From assembly GCA_963786675.1 (NCBI GenBank), contig CAWAZY010000001.1, positions 124,001 through 188,000 of the forward strand: a stretch of 64,000 bases of DNA, given 5' to 3'. This stretch comes from JAGVSR01 sp963786675 (GTDB taxonomy: Bacteria; Pseudomonadota; Alphaproteobacteria; Rhizobiales; Hyphomicrobiaceae). Position numbers and translations under genes: made by a program. The notes beneath the pieces are model-generated. The model ran no database searches. It saw only the letters and a program-made list of their open reading frames with translations, and was not told the origin of the DNA. Positions 16,633-26,497 of this stretch are shown piece by piece (positions within the stretch are counted from its first letter, which is position 1; each line of letters opens with the position of its first letter).

Positions 16633-19027
16633 ACCCTATGAGGGTGATCCATTCGTCTTCGGTCAGAACCGTTACGCCGAGTTCACGCGCCTTGGTGAGC
16701 TTGGAGCCTGCATCGGCGCCGGCGATGACATAGTCGGTTTTCTTGGACACGGAGCCGGCCACCTTCGCGCCCAGTCGCTCGGCTTGGGCCTTGGCTTCCG
16801 TGCGCGACAGCCGCTCCATCGATCCCGTGAAGACAACTGTCTTGCCCGCAACGGGCGAGCCCGCCACGACGTCGGCGTGATAGGGCTCGATCGTTACATG
16901 GTCGAGGAGTGCCGATACGGCATCCTGATTGTGCTGCTCGGAGTAGAAATCGCACAAGGCTTCCGCCGCAACCGGCCCGACGCCGTTCGTCCCGGCAAGC
17001 TCGAGAAATGCATCGCCTGGGAACCCCCGCGCCGCTGCTTCCGCGGCGTCCGCCAGATCCGCCGCGTTGTCGTTGAACGCCCGCGCCAGCGCCTGCGCCG
17101 CCTTTTTCGGCGCCAGTTTCATGGAAACCAGCCGCTCGGCGAGCGGAGCATCCAGAAGTGCGCGCGCTCGCAAGGCCTCTGCCTGCGCCGCAATCGCCAC
17201 AATCGCGCTCTCGGCGGTTTTGACACCGACCCCGGGAATGGCAATGAATCGCCGGTAGGCCTCGCTGGGCTGACTGGAAATCGCAGCACTGACCGCAGCC
17301 TGGAACGTACCAATATCGCCAAAGGCCTTGGCCAGATCCTTGGCCGTCGTCTCACCGATATGGCGGATGCCCAGCGCGAAAAGGAACCGCTCCAGGCCGA
17401 TCCGCCGCCGCTGGTCGATGGCGGCGAAAAGTTTGTCGACAGAACGCGCGCCGAACCCCTTGCGTTCGCGCAGCGGCGTTTGGGACGCGGCATCTCGTTC
17501 GGCGAGCGTGAAAATATCCGCTGGCGTGCGGATCAGGCCGTCTTCGAAAAACAGTTCGATCTTCTCTTCGCCGAGTCCTTCGATATCGAAGGCCAGCCGC
17601 GACACGAAATGCTTGAGCCGCTCCTTCGCCTGGGCCGGACATATGAGGCCGCCCGTGCAACGCCGCACGACGCCGCTGTCCCCGCCGCTCACCTCCGCCA
17701 TTTCATCGGCATCGCGCACAGCGTGGCTGCCGCAGACCGGACACGTGTGCGGCATGTGGAACGGCTCTGTGCCTTCCGGCCGCTTTTCAAGGAGGACGCC
17801 AACAACTTGCGGAATGACATCGCCGGCACGCTGCACGACCACGGTGTCACCCACCCGGATGCCTTTGCGGGCGATTTCGTCTTCGTTGTGCAGCGTGGCA
17901 TTCGACACCACGACGCCGCCGACCGTTACGGGTTCGAGCTTGGCGACCGGCGTCAACGCACCGGTGCGGCCCACTTGAATATCGATGGCCCGCAGCACGG
18001 TCGTCGCCTGTTCGGCTGGAAACTTGTGCGCGATGGCCCATCGCGGCGCCCGCGACACGAACCCCAGCCGCTCGCGCAGATCCAGGCGGTCAACTTTGTA
18101 GACTACGCCATCGATGTCGTAACCGAGTGCGGCGCGCCTTGTGGCCATATCGCGATAATAGACCAGCAGATCATCGGCCGAGAGGCAAACGCGCGTCAGA
18201 GGATTGATGGGAAGCGTCCAACGCTCGAAGACCTCCATCATGCCGTGCTGCGTCTCTGCGGGAAAGGCGCTCATCTCGCCCCATGAATAGGCGAAGAAAC
18301 GCAATGGCCGCGCGGCGGTGATCTCCGGATCGAGCTGCCGCAACGATCCCGCCGCCGCGTTACGCGGGTTGGCAAACACCTTGCCCCCCGTTGCTGCTTG
18401 GGCTTCGTTGAGCTTGGCGAAATCCGCGTGGCTCATGTAAATCTCGCCGCGAACTTCCGCGACTTCGGGAACACCCTGGCCCTTCAATTTGTGCGGAATG
18501 TCGGAAATTGTGCGCACGTTGTCGGTGACGCGTTCGCCTTCCGCGCCATCGCCGCGCGTCGCGGCTTCGACCAGGACACCCTTTTCGTAGCGAATGGATA
18601 TCGACAGGCCGTCGATCTTGGGCTCGGCGGTGAATGCAAGACCCGCGTCCGGCGGCAGGTTCAGAAAGCGATGCACGCGCGCGACAAAGTCGCCGACGTC
18701 GTCGTCCGCGAAGGCATTGCCCAGCGACAGCATGGCCACGCGGTGGCGGACCTTGCCGAAGCCTTCAGCCGCATCCGCGCCGACACGCAACGACGGACTG
18801 TCGGCGCGCGCAAGTTGAGGGAAACGGGCTTCGATCGCTTCGTTGCGGCGGCGCATCTCATCATAGGCCGCATCGCTGATTTGCGGTGCGTCCGACTGGT
18901 AGTACAGCCGGTCATGATGGGCGATGTCGTGCGCCAGCCGTTCCAGCTCGGCTGCGGCTTCCGTTTCAGTCAGATCATCAAGGGATTTGCTGGACTGGCT
19001 CTTGTCCGGCTTGGATTTAGCTGTCAT
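16631..19027 (-). CDS. ligA: NAD-dependent DNA ligase LigA
   Basis: 798 residues, longer than the usual 670-720. LigA seals nicks in replication and repair using NAD+ as AMP donor. Order: Ia domain (RLYYQSDAPQISDAAYDEMR, about 40-60), adenylation domain with the AMP-accepting lysine in EPKIDGLSIS (Lys137), OB fold, zinc finger with CPVCG and CTGGLICP, helix-hairpin-helix repeats (for example FIAIPGVGVKTAESAIVAI) and a C-terminal BRCT domain (VAGSPVAGKTVVFTGSMERL). A polar N-terminal extension and inserts in the zinc-finger and hairpin regions account for the extra length. It stands downstream of bamD as in many alphaproteobacteria, but recN, often found between them, is absent. Confidence 0.97.
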   Translation of the reverse strand: MTAKSKPDKSQSSKSLDDLTETEAAAELERLAHDIAHHDRLYYQSDAPQISDAAYDEMRRRNEAIEARFPQLARADSPSLRVGADAAEGFGKVRHRVAMLSLGNAFADDDVGDFVARVHRFLNLPPDAGLAFTAEPKIDGLSISIRYEKGVLVEAATRGDGAEGERVTDNVRTISDIPHKLKGQGVPEVAEVRGEIYMSHADFAKLNEAQAATGGKVFANPRNAAAGSLRQLDPEITAARPLRFFAYSWGEMSAFPAETQHGMMEVFERWTLPINPLTRVCLSADDLLVYYRDMATRRAALGYDIDGVVYKVDRLDLRERLGFVSRAPRWAIAHKFPAEQATTVLRAIDIQVGRTGALTPVAKLEPVTVGGVVVSNATLHNEDEIARKGIRVGDTVVVQRAGDVIPQVVGVLLEKRPEGTEPFHMPHTCPVCGSHAVRDADEMAEVSGGDSGVVRRCTGGLICPAQAKERLKHFVSRLAFDIEGLGEEKIELFFEDGLIRTPADIFTLAERDAASQTPLRERKGFGARSVDKLFAAIDQRRRIGLERFLFALGIRHIGETTAKDLAKAFGDIGTFQAAVSAAISSQPSEAYRRFIAIPGVGVKTAESAIVAIAAQAEALRARALLDAPLAERLVSMKLAPKKAAQALARAFNDNAADLADAAEAAARGFPGDAFLELAGTNGVGPVAAEALCDFYSEQHNQDAVSALLDHVTIEPYHADVVAGSPVAGKTVVFTGSMERLSRTEAKAQAERLGAKVAGSVSKKTDYVIAGADAGSKLTKARELGVTVLTEDEWITLIG

Positions 19028-19084
19028 GCGGTGCGCCGGCTCCCGGCATGTACCGCGGCCCGTCCCCCTGCACGCCAGGCACGG

Positions 19085-19960
19085 TCAGCCCGGACCGCCG
19101 AGAGAGAACTTCGGCAGGTTCTTCCACGCCTTCGAAATCCACGAACCGCCGTCCTCACGGGGCGCCAGTCCATCGGACTGCAGCAGCGCGTAGGCGTCCT
19201 TGTACCACTTCGAGTTCGGGAAGTTGTGGCCGAGCACGGCGGCTGCGGTCTGCGCTTCTTCCTTGATCCCAAGCGCCATGTAGCACTCGGTCAGGCGCAT
19301 CAGCGCTTCCTCGACGTGGGCGGTCGTCTGATAGTCGGAGACCACCGTCTTGAAGCGATTGATGGAGCCAATGTAGTTCTTGCGCTTCAGGTAATACCGG
19401 CCGACCTCCATTTCCTGCGCCGCCAGTGTGTCCTCGGCGATGCGGATGCGGTTGTCGGCGTTCTCGGCATACGAGCTGTCGGGATAGCGGGTCTTCAGGA
19501 TCTTGAGCTGCTCAAGCGCCTTGCGCGTCGCCTGCTGATCGCGATTGGCGGTCTTGATTTCGTCGAAATAGGCCGACGCGATAATGTGATGCGCGAACGG
19601 CGCGTCCTTGGTTCCCGGATGCATGACCGTGTAACGCTCCGCCGAAGCAATGGCCTCGGGAGTCTTGCCGGCCTTGTAGTAGGCATAGGCCGCCAGCACG
19701 ATCGCGCGGCGGGCTTCGGGCGAATAGGGATGCGAACGATCGAGGTCTTCGAATTTGCGGGCCGCATCCTCGAACTTGCCGCGCGACATCAGGCTGTCGG
19801 CATCGGCATACATTTTCTCGGGCGGATCTGAATTGAGCGTTCCGGTCTCGACCGTGGACGCGCAACCGGCCAGTACAAGCGCCATCACCCCGGCCAGGGT
19901 CACGAGACGTCCGCGAAGGAGTAGCCAATTTCGCATGCGAGGACCCGTGCCCACCTTCAT
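19085..19960 (-). CDS. bamD: Outer membrane assembly lipoprotein BamD
   Basis: 291 residues. BamD is an essential lipoprotein of the Bam complex that inserts beta-barrel proteins into the outer membrane. A signal peptide ends in the lipobox VLAGCAS, so the mature N-terminus is a lipidated cysteine. Five TPR-like repeats follow, including ADSLMSRGKFEDAARKFEDL, HPYSPEARRAIVLAAYAYYK and RYPDSSYAENADNRI, as in YfiO/ComL proteins. I chose ATG 19960 (GGTGAG upstream); ATG 19936 would give a signal peptide beginning MRNWLLL and is also reasonable. It follows lpxC in the same direction after a 325-base gap. Confidence 0.95.
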   Translation of the reverse strand: MKVGTGPRMRNWLLLRGRLVTLAGVMALVLAGCASTVETGTLNSDPPEKMYADADSLMSRGKFEDAARKFEDLDRSHPYSPEARRAIVLAAYAYYKAGKTPEAIASAERYTVMHPGTKDAPFAHHIIASAYFDEIKTANRDQQATRKALEQLKILKTRYPDSSYAENADNRIRIAEDTLAAQEMEVGRYYLKRKNYIGSINRFKTVVSDYQTTAHVEEALMRLTECYMALGIKEEAQTAAAVLGHNFPNSKWYKDAYALLQSDGLAPREDGGSWISKAWKNLPKFSLGGPG

Positions 19961-20285
19961 ATCGCTCACCGAACGTGGCCCTGAAGGCCGCAACCCGTTC
20001 TGTAAACCCCAACGGCCGTTGGCCGCCAATTTCGAACCCGGCACCGATCCACACGTTCGAGGCGGACAAAGCCAGCCTGACATCAAGGACCTACTCGCGT
20101 ATGACCTACCGGAACCCGGCAGGGATAGCACACGAAACCCGGCGAAAAAACAGCCATCCGACGCAGATACACCCCGCCGGGATCGATAACCCGTGAATAT
20201 GGTTGTTATGCGGCCCACGGGTCAGCCCAGCCAATGGCAAACCGGTCGCCGTGGCGCCAAACTTCGATCTAGAAAGAGGTTGTGA
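19961..20285. other. Intergenic region lpxC / bamD
   Basis: 325 bases between the lpxC stop and the bamD start, with no supported gene on either strand. A frame on the minus strand extends bamD upstream but lacks family similarity and a ribosome site. It probably holds a bamD promoter; no clear -35/-10 pair was found. Confidence 0.35.
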
Positions 20286-21230
20286 CTATTCGCCAACCGC
20301 GATGGCCGCGTGCTCCAGGCCGAACATGCGCGGCGTAACTTCACGCACCCGGGGAGCCTGCACGATGGTCCAAGCCGACTCATCCGCGAACAGGGCCTGC
20401 AAGACCAGAGAGTTCAAACGGTGTCCGCCGCGCACCGACCGGAAGGCGGCCAGAAGCGGCAGCCCAGCGAGCGTCAAATCGCCGACGGCGTCGAGCATCT
20501 TGTGACGCACGAATTCCATCGGGAACCGCAGTCCCTCGCGATTCATGATGCGATCTTCGCCGATGGCGACGGTGTTGTTGAGGTTGGCGCCGAGCGCCAG
20601 ACCGGCTTTCCAGAGGCGCTCGACATCGGACATGAAGCCGAAAGTGCGGGCGCGGGCCAGTTCGTTGCGGAAGATTCCCGGGCTCATCTCGAAAGCAAGC
20701 CGCTGACGGCCAATGACCGGGGTATCAAAATCGATTTCGACATCGAGGTGGAAACCAGAGTGCGGTGCGATTTCGCCCCAGCAGCCACCTTCTTCGACGC
20801 GGATAGGCTTCAGAACCTTGATGAAGCGGCGCGAAGCAGCCAATTCGCGCAGGCCGATCTCGTCGATGGCTTCGACGAACGGCGCAGAACTGCCGTCCAT
20901 GATCGGAACTTCTTTGCTGTCGATCTCGATGATGCAGTTATCGACAGACATGCCGCGCAGAGCGGCCAGAAGGTGTTCTACGGTGGAGACGGTGATGCCA
21001 GCGGCGTCGCCAATGACCGTACAGAGGGTGAGATTTTTGACGTTCGAAACGTGGGCGGGAATCTCGGCCTGAACACGGCCACGTTTGGTCACTACGAAGA
21101 GAAGTCCGGTGTCCGCCTCGGCGGGATGCAGCACCACCGAAACCGGTGCGCCGCTGTGTACACCCGTGCCTTTGAGTTCGATCTCGCGGGCAATCGTGGT
21201 TTGTCGCGCGCCGATAAATCTATTCGACAT
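20286..21230 (-). CDS. lpxC: UDP-3-O-acyl-N-acetylglucosamine deacetylase LpxC
   Basis: 314 residues. LpxC is the zinc enzyme that carries out the committed step of lipid A synthesis, so the organism makes lipopolysaccharide. Visible motifs: ELKGTGVHSGAPVSVVLHPA at the N-terminus, STVEHLLAALRGMSVDNCII (zinc-ligand histidine), MDGSSAPFVEAI (catalytic glutamate region is VEHLL/MDGS), FVRHKMLDAVGDLTLAG (HKxxDxxGDL zinc and catalytic motif) and GGHRLNSLVLQALF near the end. Its place directly after ftsZ is common in proteobacteria and links envelope synthesis to division. A 275-base upstream gap from ftsZ suggests its own promoter. Confidence 0.97.
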   Translation of the reverse strand: MSNRFIGARQTTIAREIELKGTGVHSGAPVSVVLHPAEADTGLLFVVTKRGRVQAEIPAHVSNVKNLTLCTVIGDAAGITVSTVEHLLAALRGMSVDNCIIEIDSKEVPIMDGSSAPFVEAIDEIGLRELAASRRFIKVLKPIRVEEGGCWGEIAPHSGFHLDVEIDFDTPVIGRQRLAFEMSPGIFRNELARARTFGFMSDVERLWKAGLALGANLNNTVAIGEDRIMNREGLRFPMEFVRHKMLDAVGDLTLAGLPLLAAFRSVRGGHRLNSLVLQALFADESAWTIVQAPRVREVTPRMFGLEHAAIAVGE

Positions 21231-21505
21231 CCTGCGCCGTCCCTCGCATATCCTCAGGCAAACTCAGGACCAGAAGTCCCCTCGCTTGCCCCCCCGGATC
21301 TTGGTCCGTCAACCCGTCCTTCGGCTGCGTCGCGCTCTCAAACCGGCGCTTGCGGCGGCCTCAAGTTGAATCGGATCAAAATCAAATCCTGTGTGACGAT
21401 AGCCGGGGGTATGGGGCCCTACAAATCACGCTTTCTTACACTCTGTTACGCGAATGCAACGGACCGGTTCTGCAAGCAAAATCAGAGTGATTCCAACTTG
21501 CGAAA

Positions 21506-23302
21506 TTAGCGCCGGGTTTTGTTGAAAAACACCGGTAATTCGGGCTTATCTGCGCGTGCACTGCTGTCGCTGGAACGCGGCTGTCGCGGATCGCTCATAC
21601 CGCCATCATGGGGCCCGGCGTGCCCGCCGTGAGGAGCTTTTCCCGACCCTGCAATGTGTGGTTCGTGGCGCGATGCTTGCAAATCAGTCTCCCGTCGTCC
21701 CCGCCCTGTCAGGCGATCGAAGAACCCGCGGCGGCGCGGTTCTTCCGGCGCGCCCCGAGCACCATGCGACTCATATCCGAGCGCGTCGGCGTGACCCGTC
21801 TTGGCATAGTAGTCCCGCTGACCGACGACCGGAAATTCCGTCACGTCCGGCATGCGGCGCGGGGCACGGCGCACCTCGGCGGGTGCGGCCGGTTGAAACT
21901 CCTCATAGGGCGCCGGTTGCCGCGGCGGCGCGCCATAGGTCGTTGGCGGCAATTGGTGGCCGGCCTGGGCATAGGCGCCCTTCGGCAGATCGGAAATCTC
22001 CACCGCATCGGGTCCATGCCAGCTTGCGCCCGCTGGAATGGGCGGCGGCTCCGGCGCATCAACGGCAGCCCACACGGAGGGTGCCGGCGTAGTCGGGCCG
22101 TGCGGCGCGCCGCTTTGGTTTTGAGGTTGAAGTGCGCCCGCGAGGAGATCCTGCTCGCGCGTGGGCAGAGCATGGGACTCGTGGGTCGCGGCGGGCACCG
22201 GCTGGACGGGCGGCGGCGCAGCGGGAATGAATCCGCCAGGGCTGGACCCGTCGGCCCGCGCGGCGGGGCGGTTCAACGTCGTCGAGCCCGTGCCAGTTCC
22301 CATACCAGCTCCCATGCCGGCACCCATACCGGCCATCGCTCCACGGGCCATGCCGGAAGCCACGATCGAGACCCGAACCCGGTCCCCCAGCGTGTCGTCG
22401 AAGGTGGCGCCGACGATGATGTTGGCGTCCGGATCGACTTCCTGGCGCACGCGCGTGGCGGCTTCGTCGACTTCGTACAGCGTAAGATTGGCGCCGCCCG
22501 TAATGGACAGCAAGAGACCCTTCGCGCCGGATAGTGTCACGTCATCAAGCAGCGGATTGGTGATGGCTTCTTCGGCGGCGCGGATCGCGCGATCGTCGCC
22601 GGAGGCCTCGCCCGTACCCATCATGGCGCTACCCATGCCGCTCATGACCGTGCGCACGTCGGCGAAATCGAGATTGATCAGACCTTCCTTGACGATCAGG
22701 TCCACGATGCAGGCGACGCCCGAATACAGCACCTGATCGGCCAGCACGAAGGCTTCTGCGAACGTCGTGCGCTCGCTGGCAATGCGGAAGAGGTTCTGGT
22801 TGGGAATAACGATCAGCGTATCGACGTGCTGGCGCAGCTCGATAATGCCCGCTTCGGCGATGCGCATGCGCCGGGAGCCCTCGAATTGGAACGGCTTGGT
22901 CACGACAGCGACCGTCAGAATCCCCAATTCCCTTGCGACCCGCGCAATGACGGCCGCAGCACCTGTGCCCGTGCCGCCACCCATGCCGGCGGCGACGAAG
23001 ACCATGTGCGACCCTTCGACGACCTTGCGGATCTCGTCGAGCGCTTCTTCGGCGGCAGCTTCGCCGATTTCCGGCCGGGAACCAGCGCCCAGACCCTCGG
23101 TCAGTGTCGAACCGAGTTGAACCTTAAGACCCGCGTGTGAGACGGCCAATGCCTGCGCGTCGGTGTTCGCCACGACGAAATCGACACCGCCCAGATTGGC
23201 ATCGATCATATTGTTGACGGCATTGCACCCGGCACCGCCAACACCGATCACGGTGATGCGGGGGCGCAGGTCGGAGAGGTCCATCCGCAGCTTGTCGCTC
23301 AT
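21506..23302 (-). CDS. ftsZ: Cell division protein FtsZ
   Basis: 598 residues. FtsZ is the tubulin-like GTPase that forms the division ring. The GTPase core (about residues 1-315) has ITVIGVGGAGCNAVNNMID, the tubulin signature GMGGGTGTGAAAVIARVA and NLDFADVRTVMSGMGSAMMG. The long variable linker (about 320-560) is proline/alanine-rich and typical of alphaproteobacteria; it begins with an unusual methionine/glycine tandem repeat (GMGAGMGAGMG). The C-terminus ends PELPVFFNKTRR, a variant of the conserved C-terminal peptide that binds FtsA. It follows ftsA after 69 bases. Confidence 0.98.
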   Translation of the reverse strand: MSDKLRMDLSDLRPRITVIGVGGAGCNAVNNMIDANLGGVDFVVANTDAQALAVSHAGLKVQLGSTLTEGLGAGSRPEIGEAAAEEALDEIRKVVEGSHMVFVAAGMGGGTGTGAAAVIARVARELGILTVAVVTKPFQFEGSRRMRIAEAGIIELRQHVDTLIVIPNQNLFRIASERTTFAEAFVLADQVLYSGVACIVDLIVKEGLINLDFADVRTVMSGMGSAMMGTGEASGDDRAIRAAEEAITNPLLDDVTLSGAKGLLLSITGGANLTLYEVDEAATRVRQEVDPDANIIVGATFDDTLGDRVRVSIVASGMARGAMAGMGAGMGAGMGTGTGSTTLNRPAARADGSSPGGFIPAAPPPVQPVPAATHESHALPTREQDLLAGALQPQNQSGAPHGPTTPAPSVWAAVDAPEPPPIPAGASWHGPDAVEISDLPKGAYAQAGHQLPPTTYGAPPRQPAPYEEFQPAAPAEVRRAPRRMPDVTEFPVVGQRDYYAKTGHADALGYESHGARGAPEEPRRRGFFDRLTGRGRRETDLQASRHEPHIAGSGKAPHGGHAGPHDGGMSDPRQPRSSDSSARADKPELPVFFNKTRR

Positions 23303-23371
23303 TTTGCCCTCGGTCTCGACGTTCCGTGCGCCGATCCACCCGCTTGCACGCGAGCTTTGAGCGGCACCTCG

Positions 23372-24631
23372 TTAAAAGCCGTCCTTGAGCCACTGCCCCA
23401 CCTTACCGAAGTAACCCTGCGGCCTGGATGTGGCCCGGGTCGACGGCAGGATGTGGGCGGCACTCGCGGCACGCGCCTCCAAAACACCAACAACGCCGGC
23501 AAAAGCCGCCGACGCTACAAGCGGGGGAAGCCCCGAGATCTGACGGGGACGACCCTCCCGAAGTGGCCGTCTGAAGAAACCCTCCGCGAACGGGATCAGA
23601 CCGGGCAGCTCACTCGATCCTCCGCAGATCACCATCTGACCGGCGGAAACATGCGTGAGCCCGGCGTCCGCCAAACGTTCGCGAACAAGTTGCAGCAGGG
23701 CGGCCATGCGCGCTTGGATGATCCGGGCCAGATCAGCCTTGGTCGTTCTCTGCTCGATCTCATCACTTCCGCCCAAACCGGCATACGTGACGACATCGTG
23801 CTGATCCGACTGCGCAATGTGCACTGTGCCATAAAGCGTTTTGATTCGCTCGGCTTCTTCAAGGGGCATGCGCAACGCATGTGCGATATCGAGCGTGATG
23901 TGTCCTCCGCCCATCGCGATGCATTCCGAATAGATGTATCTGCCGTCCAAGAATGCTGAAATGCCGGTGACACCCGCACCGATGTCGATGACCACGGTCC
24001 CCGCGCGGCGCTCCTCGGGCGACGTGACGGCCAGTCCGCTGGCCATGGGGCCCGGCACGAGGGCGCCGCAACCCAGATAGCAACGGCCAATCGTGTGCCC
24101 CAGATTGTTGAGCGCCGGGGCATCCGCCGTAACGGCATGAAAATCCGCACTGAGGCGTTCCGCGGCGAGCCCATCGGAGGATTCGGCGATGGGCACGCCA
24201 TCGGCCCGCAGCGCGAGTTCCGACAAATGCACCAGGCGGCGGCCATCGCGCTCGGCGTAGTCCCTGGCCGCGTCGGCGAGCCGGGCGCGCGTATCGGCGT
24301 CAATGACGCCGCCGTTCACGAGGGCGCTCGCCTGGAAGCTCCGTGATCCCAGGCGGCCGCAATTGACCGCGACATCGACTTCGGCCAAGCGCACGCCCGC
24401 CATGCGCTCGGCATCGGCAATGGCGGTCCTGATCGAATATTCCGCGCCGGCTAGATCGACGATGACGCCCGACTTGATCCCGCGAGAGGGCACATGTCCG
24501 ACGCTGACGATCCGCTCCGGCCGGCCATGCCGGTCGGTCGTCGCAATCAAGCAGATCGTCTTGAAGCTTCCGACGTCGAGAGCTCCGGTAAGGCGGGGCG
24601 TGGCGCGGCCATTGGGCTGGGATGTCATCAT
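23372..24631 (-). CDS. ftsA: Cell division protein FtsA
   Basis: 419 residues. FtsA is an actin-like ATPase that anchors FtsZ to the membrane and recruits later divisome proteins. Seen: TGALDVGSFKTICLIA at the N-terminus (phosphate 1), the SHS2-type 1C domain, TVVIDIGAGVTGISAFLDG (phosphate 2), VICGGSSELPGL (adenosine motif) and a C-terminal amphipathic helix FGKVGQWLKDGF that fits membrane targeting. The start is one of two consecutive ATGs (24631, 24628), eight to ten bases past the ftsQ stop, preceded by GTGAGG; upstream in-frame codons belong to ftsQ in another frame. Confidence 0.97.
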   Translation of the reverse strand: MMTSQPNGRATPRLTGALDVGSFKTICLIATTDRHGRPERIVSVGHVPSRGIKSGVIVDLAGAEYSIRTAIADAERMAGVRLAEVDVAVNCGRLGSRSFQASALVNGGVIDADTRARLADAARDYAERDGRRLVHLSELALRADGVPIAESSDGLAAERLSADFHAVTADAPALNNLGHTIGRCYLGCGALVPGPMASGLAVTSPEERRAGTVVIDIGAGVTGISAFLDGRYIYSECIAMGGGHITLDIAHALRMPLEEAERIKTLYGTVHIAQSDQHDVVTYAGLGGSDEIEQRTTKADLARIIQARMAALLQLVRERLADAGLTHVSAGQMVICGGSSELPGLIPFAEGFFRRPLREGRPRQISGLPPLVASAAFAGVVGVLEARAASAAHILPSTRATSRPQGYFGKVGQWLKDGF

Positions 24632-24638
24632 GACGGCC

Positions 24639-25514
24639 TCACGGTCCACCGCCGTTGTGCCCGGCGCCGTTGTGTCCGGCGCCGGCGGGCCGCGACGCCG
24701 CGCGCACCGCGATGCGATTCGGCGAGCGAACATCGATAATCTGGCCGGGAACGGAGACAAGGGCCATCAGCTGCGTATCCGATGTGAGCTTGGCGAGCGC
24801 CGTCGCCTCGCCATCAGCCGGCAGGTGGATCTTGCCGCCGCCGTCGAGCACCAGCGTCCAGCGCCGCGCACCGACGCGATCGGCCCGTTTGACAAGACTT
24901 TTGATGCCGGGATGCCGGCCGAGCGTGGTCATAAGCGCGGCGGCGCCCGTGGCCGCCCCTTCGCCGGAAAAATGCGGCAGGCCGAGCACGGCATCACGCT
25001 TCACTGGACCAAGAACGCGCCCGGACGCGTCGATCAGGCTGGCACTGTCACCCAATTCCCAAATCGCGAATGGCGTGCGCTCCGTCACATGCACGGCGAG
25101 TTGCCCCGGCCAGATGCGTGAAATTTGCGCCGATTGGACCCACGGCAACTGCTCGAAGCGCCGCCCCGTGGCAGCCGCATCGAAGCTCAAGAGCGACCGC
25201 GCGGTTTCCAGCTGAAGCGCGGCAAAAAGATCGCTGTCTTGCGTGAACCGGTGTCCCGTCAATGAAACTTGCTCGATGCCAAATCCCAGAAACGTTGCGG
25301 CACGGTCGCGATCCCCGATGCCGCCCAGCGTGGCAGCTAGGACCACCGCGGCGATCGCGGTGAGGGTGAGCGCCAAGCGCCGCGCCCATCGCGGTCCGGC
25401 GTGTTCGGACATGGGCCCCACGTTCGAGGCAGCCGCATACGCGTAGGTGGGCTTGGGAGGCGATCTGAAACGGACAGGACGGCGAGGTGAGAGGAGGCGG
25501 GACGGATGCCCCAT
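24639..25514 (-). CDS. ftsQ: Cell division protein FtsQ
   Basis: 291 residues. FtsQ is a bitopic inner-membrane divisome protein joining early and late proteins. A cytoplasmic N-terminus rich in arginine/proline is followed by one membrane segment (about residues 47-65, LALTLTAIAAVVLAATLGG), a POTRA domain starting IEQVSLTGHRFTQDSDLFAA and the FtsQ/DivIB domain with RIWPGQLAVHVTERTPFAIW. The C-terminus has a glycine/asparagine repeat (AGHNGAGHNG). I prefer ATG 25514, after the ddl stop; an ATG at 25580 would overlap ddl by 34 bases and has no ribosome site. Confidence 0.93.
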   Translation of the reverse strand: MGHPSRLLSPRRPVRFRSPPKPTYAYAAASNVGPMSEHAGPRWARRLALTLTAIAAVVLAATLGGIGDRDRAATFLGFGIEQVSLTGHRFTQDSDLFAALQLETARSLLSFDAAATGRRFEQLPWVQSAQISRIWPGQLAVHVTERTPFAIWELGDSASLIDASGRVLGPVKRDAVLGLPHFSGEGAATGAAALMTTLGRHPGIKSLVKRADRVGARRWTLVLDGGGKIHLPADGEATALAKLTSDTQLMALVSVPGQIIDVRSPNRIAVRAASRPAGAGHNGAGHNGGGP

Positions 25515-25546
25515 GGGCGTCCGCCAAGTTTCGTGGTGGCTGTGGC

Positions 25547-26497
25547 CTACCTCTGGCAACTCGCGTCCTCTGTGATCCATCGAACCAAGTCGCCGAAACT
25601 CCAGCCGGCGTACTGAGCAAGCTCGGGCACCAGTGACGTTCCTGTCATGCCGGGTTGCGTATTCACTTCCAAGCAGATCAGTTCACCCGATCCACCCGGC
25701 GTGTCGTCGAAACGGAAGTCCGCGCGCGACACGCCGCGGCAACCCAGCGCCTGATGCGCCAATCCCGTGTATTTCCGGACCAACTGGTAAACATCCGGTA
25801 AAACTTTGGCCGGAAGATCGTGCACGGAGCCGCCAGGCGCGTATTTCGCCTCGAAATCGTAGAACACCAAGCCTTCCTTGGGCCGGATCTCGATGACGTC
25901 GGTGACGAAATCGCCGATGACGGCGCAGGTCAGTTCCCGTCCGGGAATATAACGCTCGACCATGACCAGCTCTTCCGCGTTGCCGCCATCCAAGATGGCC
26001 TGTGCCCAGCCGTTCATGCCCGGCCGCACGATCAGCACGCCGACACTCGATCCCTCGTCGACGGGTTTGACGACATAGGGCGGCGGCAGGGCGTGGACTA
26101 AGGCGGCGGCGGCGCGGGTGACAACCCTGGCCTCAGCGACGGGCACGCCGGCCGGCTTCATGATGTCCTTGGCGCGTTCCTTGTGCATGGCCATGGCGGA
26201 GGCGAGCACACCAGAATGCGTGTAGGGGATTTGCAGGCATTCGAGGATGCCCTGCATGCACCCATCCTCGCCAAAGCGGCCGTGCAGCGCGTTGAAGGCG
26301 ACGTCCGGTTTGATCTCGGCCAGCCGCACGGCCACATCGCGGTCCACATCGAGCCGCGTCACCCGGTAGCCTTCGCCTTCCAGCGCTTCGGCAACGGCCT
26401 CACCGGATTTCAGACTGATCGGCCGCTCCGCCGACCATCCGCCCATCAGGACGGCGACGTGATCGCGCGTGCGGCGCGGCGATGCCGGTAACGCCAT
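25547..26497 (-). CDS. ddl: D-alanine--D-alanine ligase
   Basis: 316 residues. Ddl is the ATP-grasp enzyme that makes D-Ala-D-Ala for the peptidoglycan stem peptide. Motifs: VAVLMGGWSAERPISLKSG at the N-terminus, HGRFGEDGCMQGILE, PYVVKPVDEGSSVGVLIV in the ATP-grasp fold, VMVERYIPGRELTCAVIGD and CLEVNTQPGMTGTSLVPE at the metal site. The start codon overlaps the murB stop codon (TAATG), so translation is probably coupled. Confidence 0.96.
   Translation of the reverse strand: MALPASPRRTRDHVAVLMGGWSAERPISLKSGEAVAEALEGEGYRVTRLDVDRDVAVRLAEIKPDVAFNALHGRFGEDGCMQGILECLQIPYTHSGVLASAMAMHKERAKDIMKPAGVPVAEARVVTRAAAALVHALPPPYVVKPVDEGSSVGVLIVRPGMNGWAQAILDGGNAEELVMVERYIPGRELTCAVIGDFVTDVIEIRPKEGLVFYDFEAKYAPGGSVHDLPAKVLPDVYQLVRKYTGLAHQALGCRGVSRADFRFDDTPGGSGELICLEVNTQPGMTGTSLVPELAQYAGWSFGDLVRWITEDASCQR

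Noticed and set aside
16622..19831. Two long plus-strand frames (554 and 477 codons) opposite ligA and bamD
   Set aside because: Both are shadows of clearly recognised genes on the other strand; the translations show no family features.
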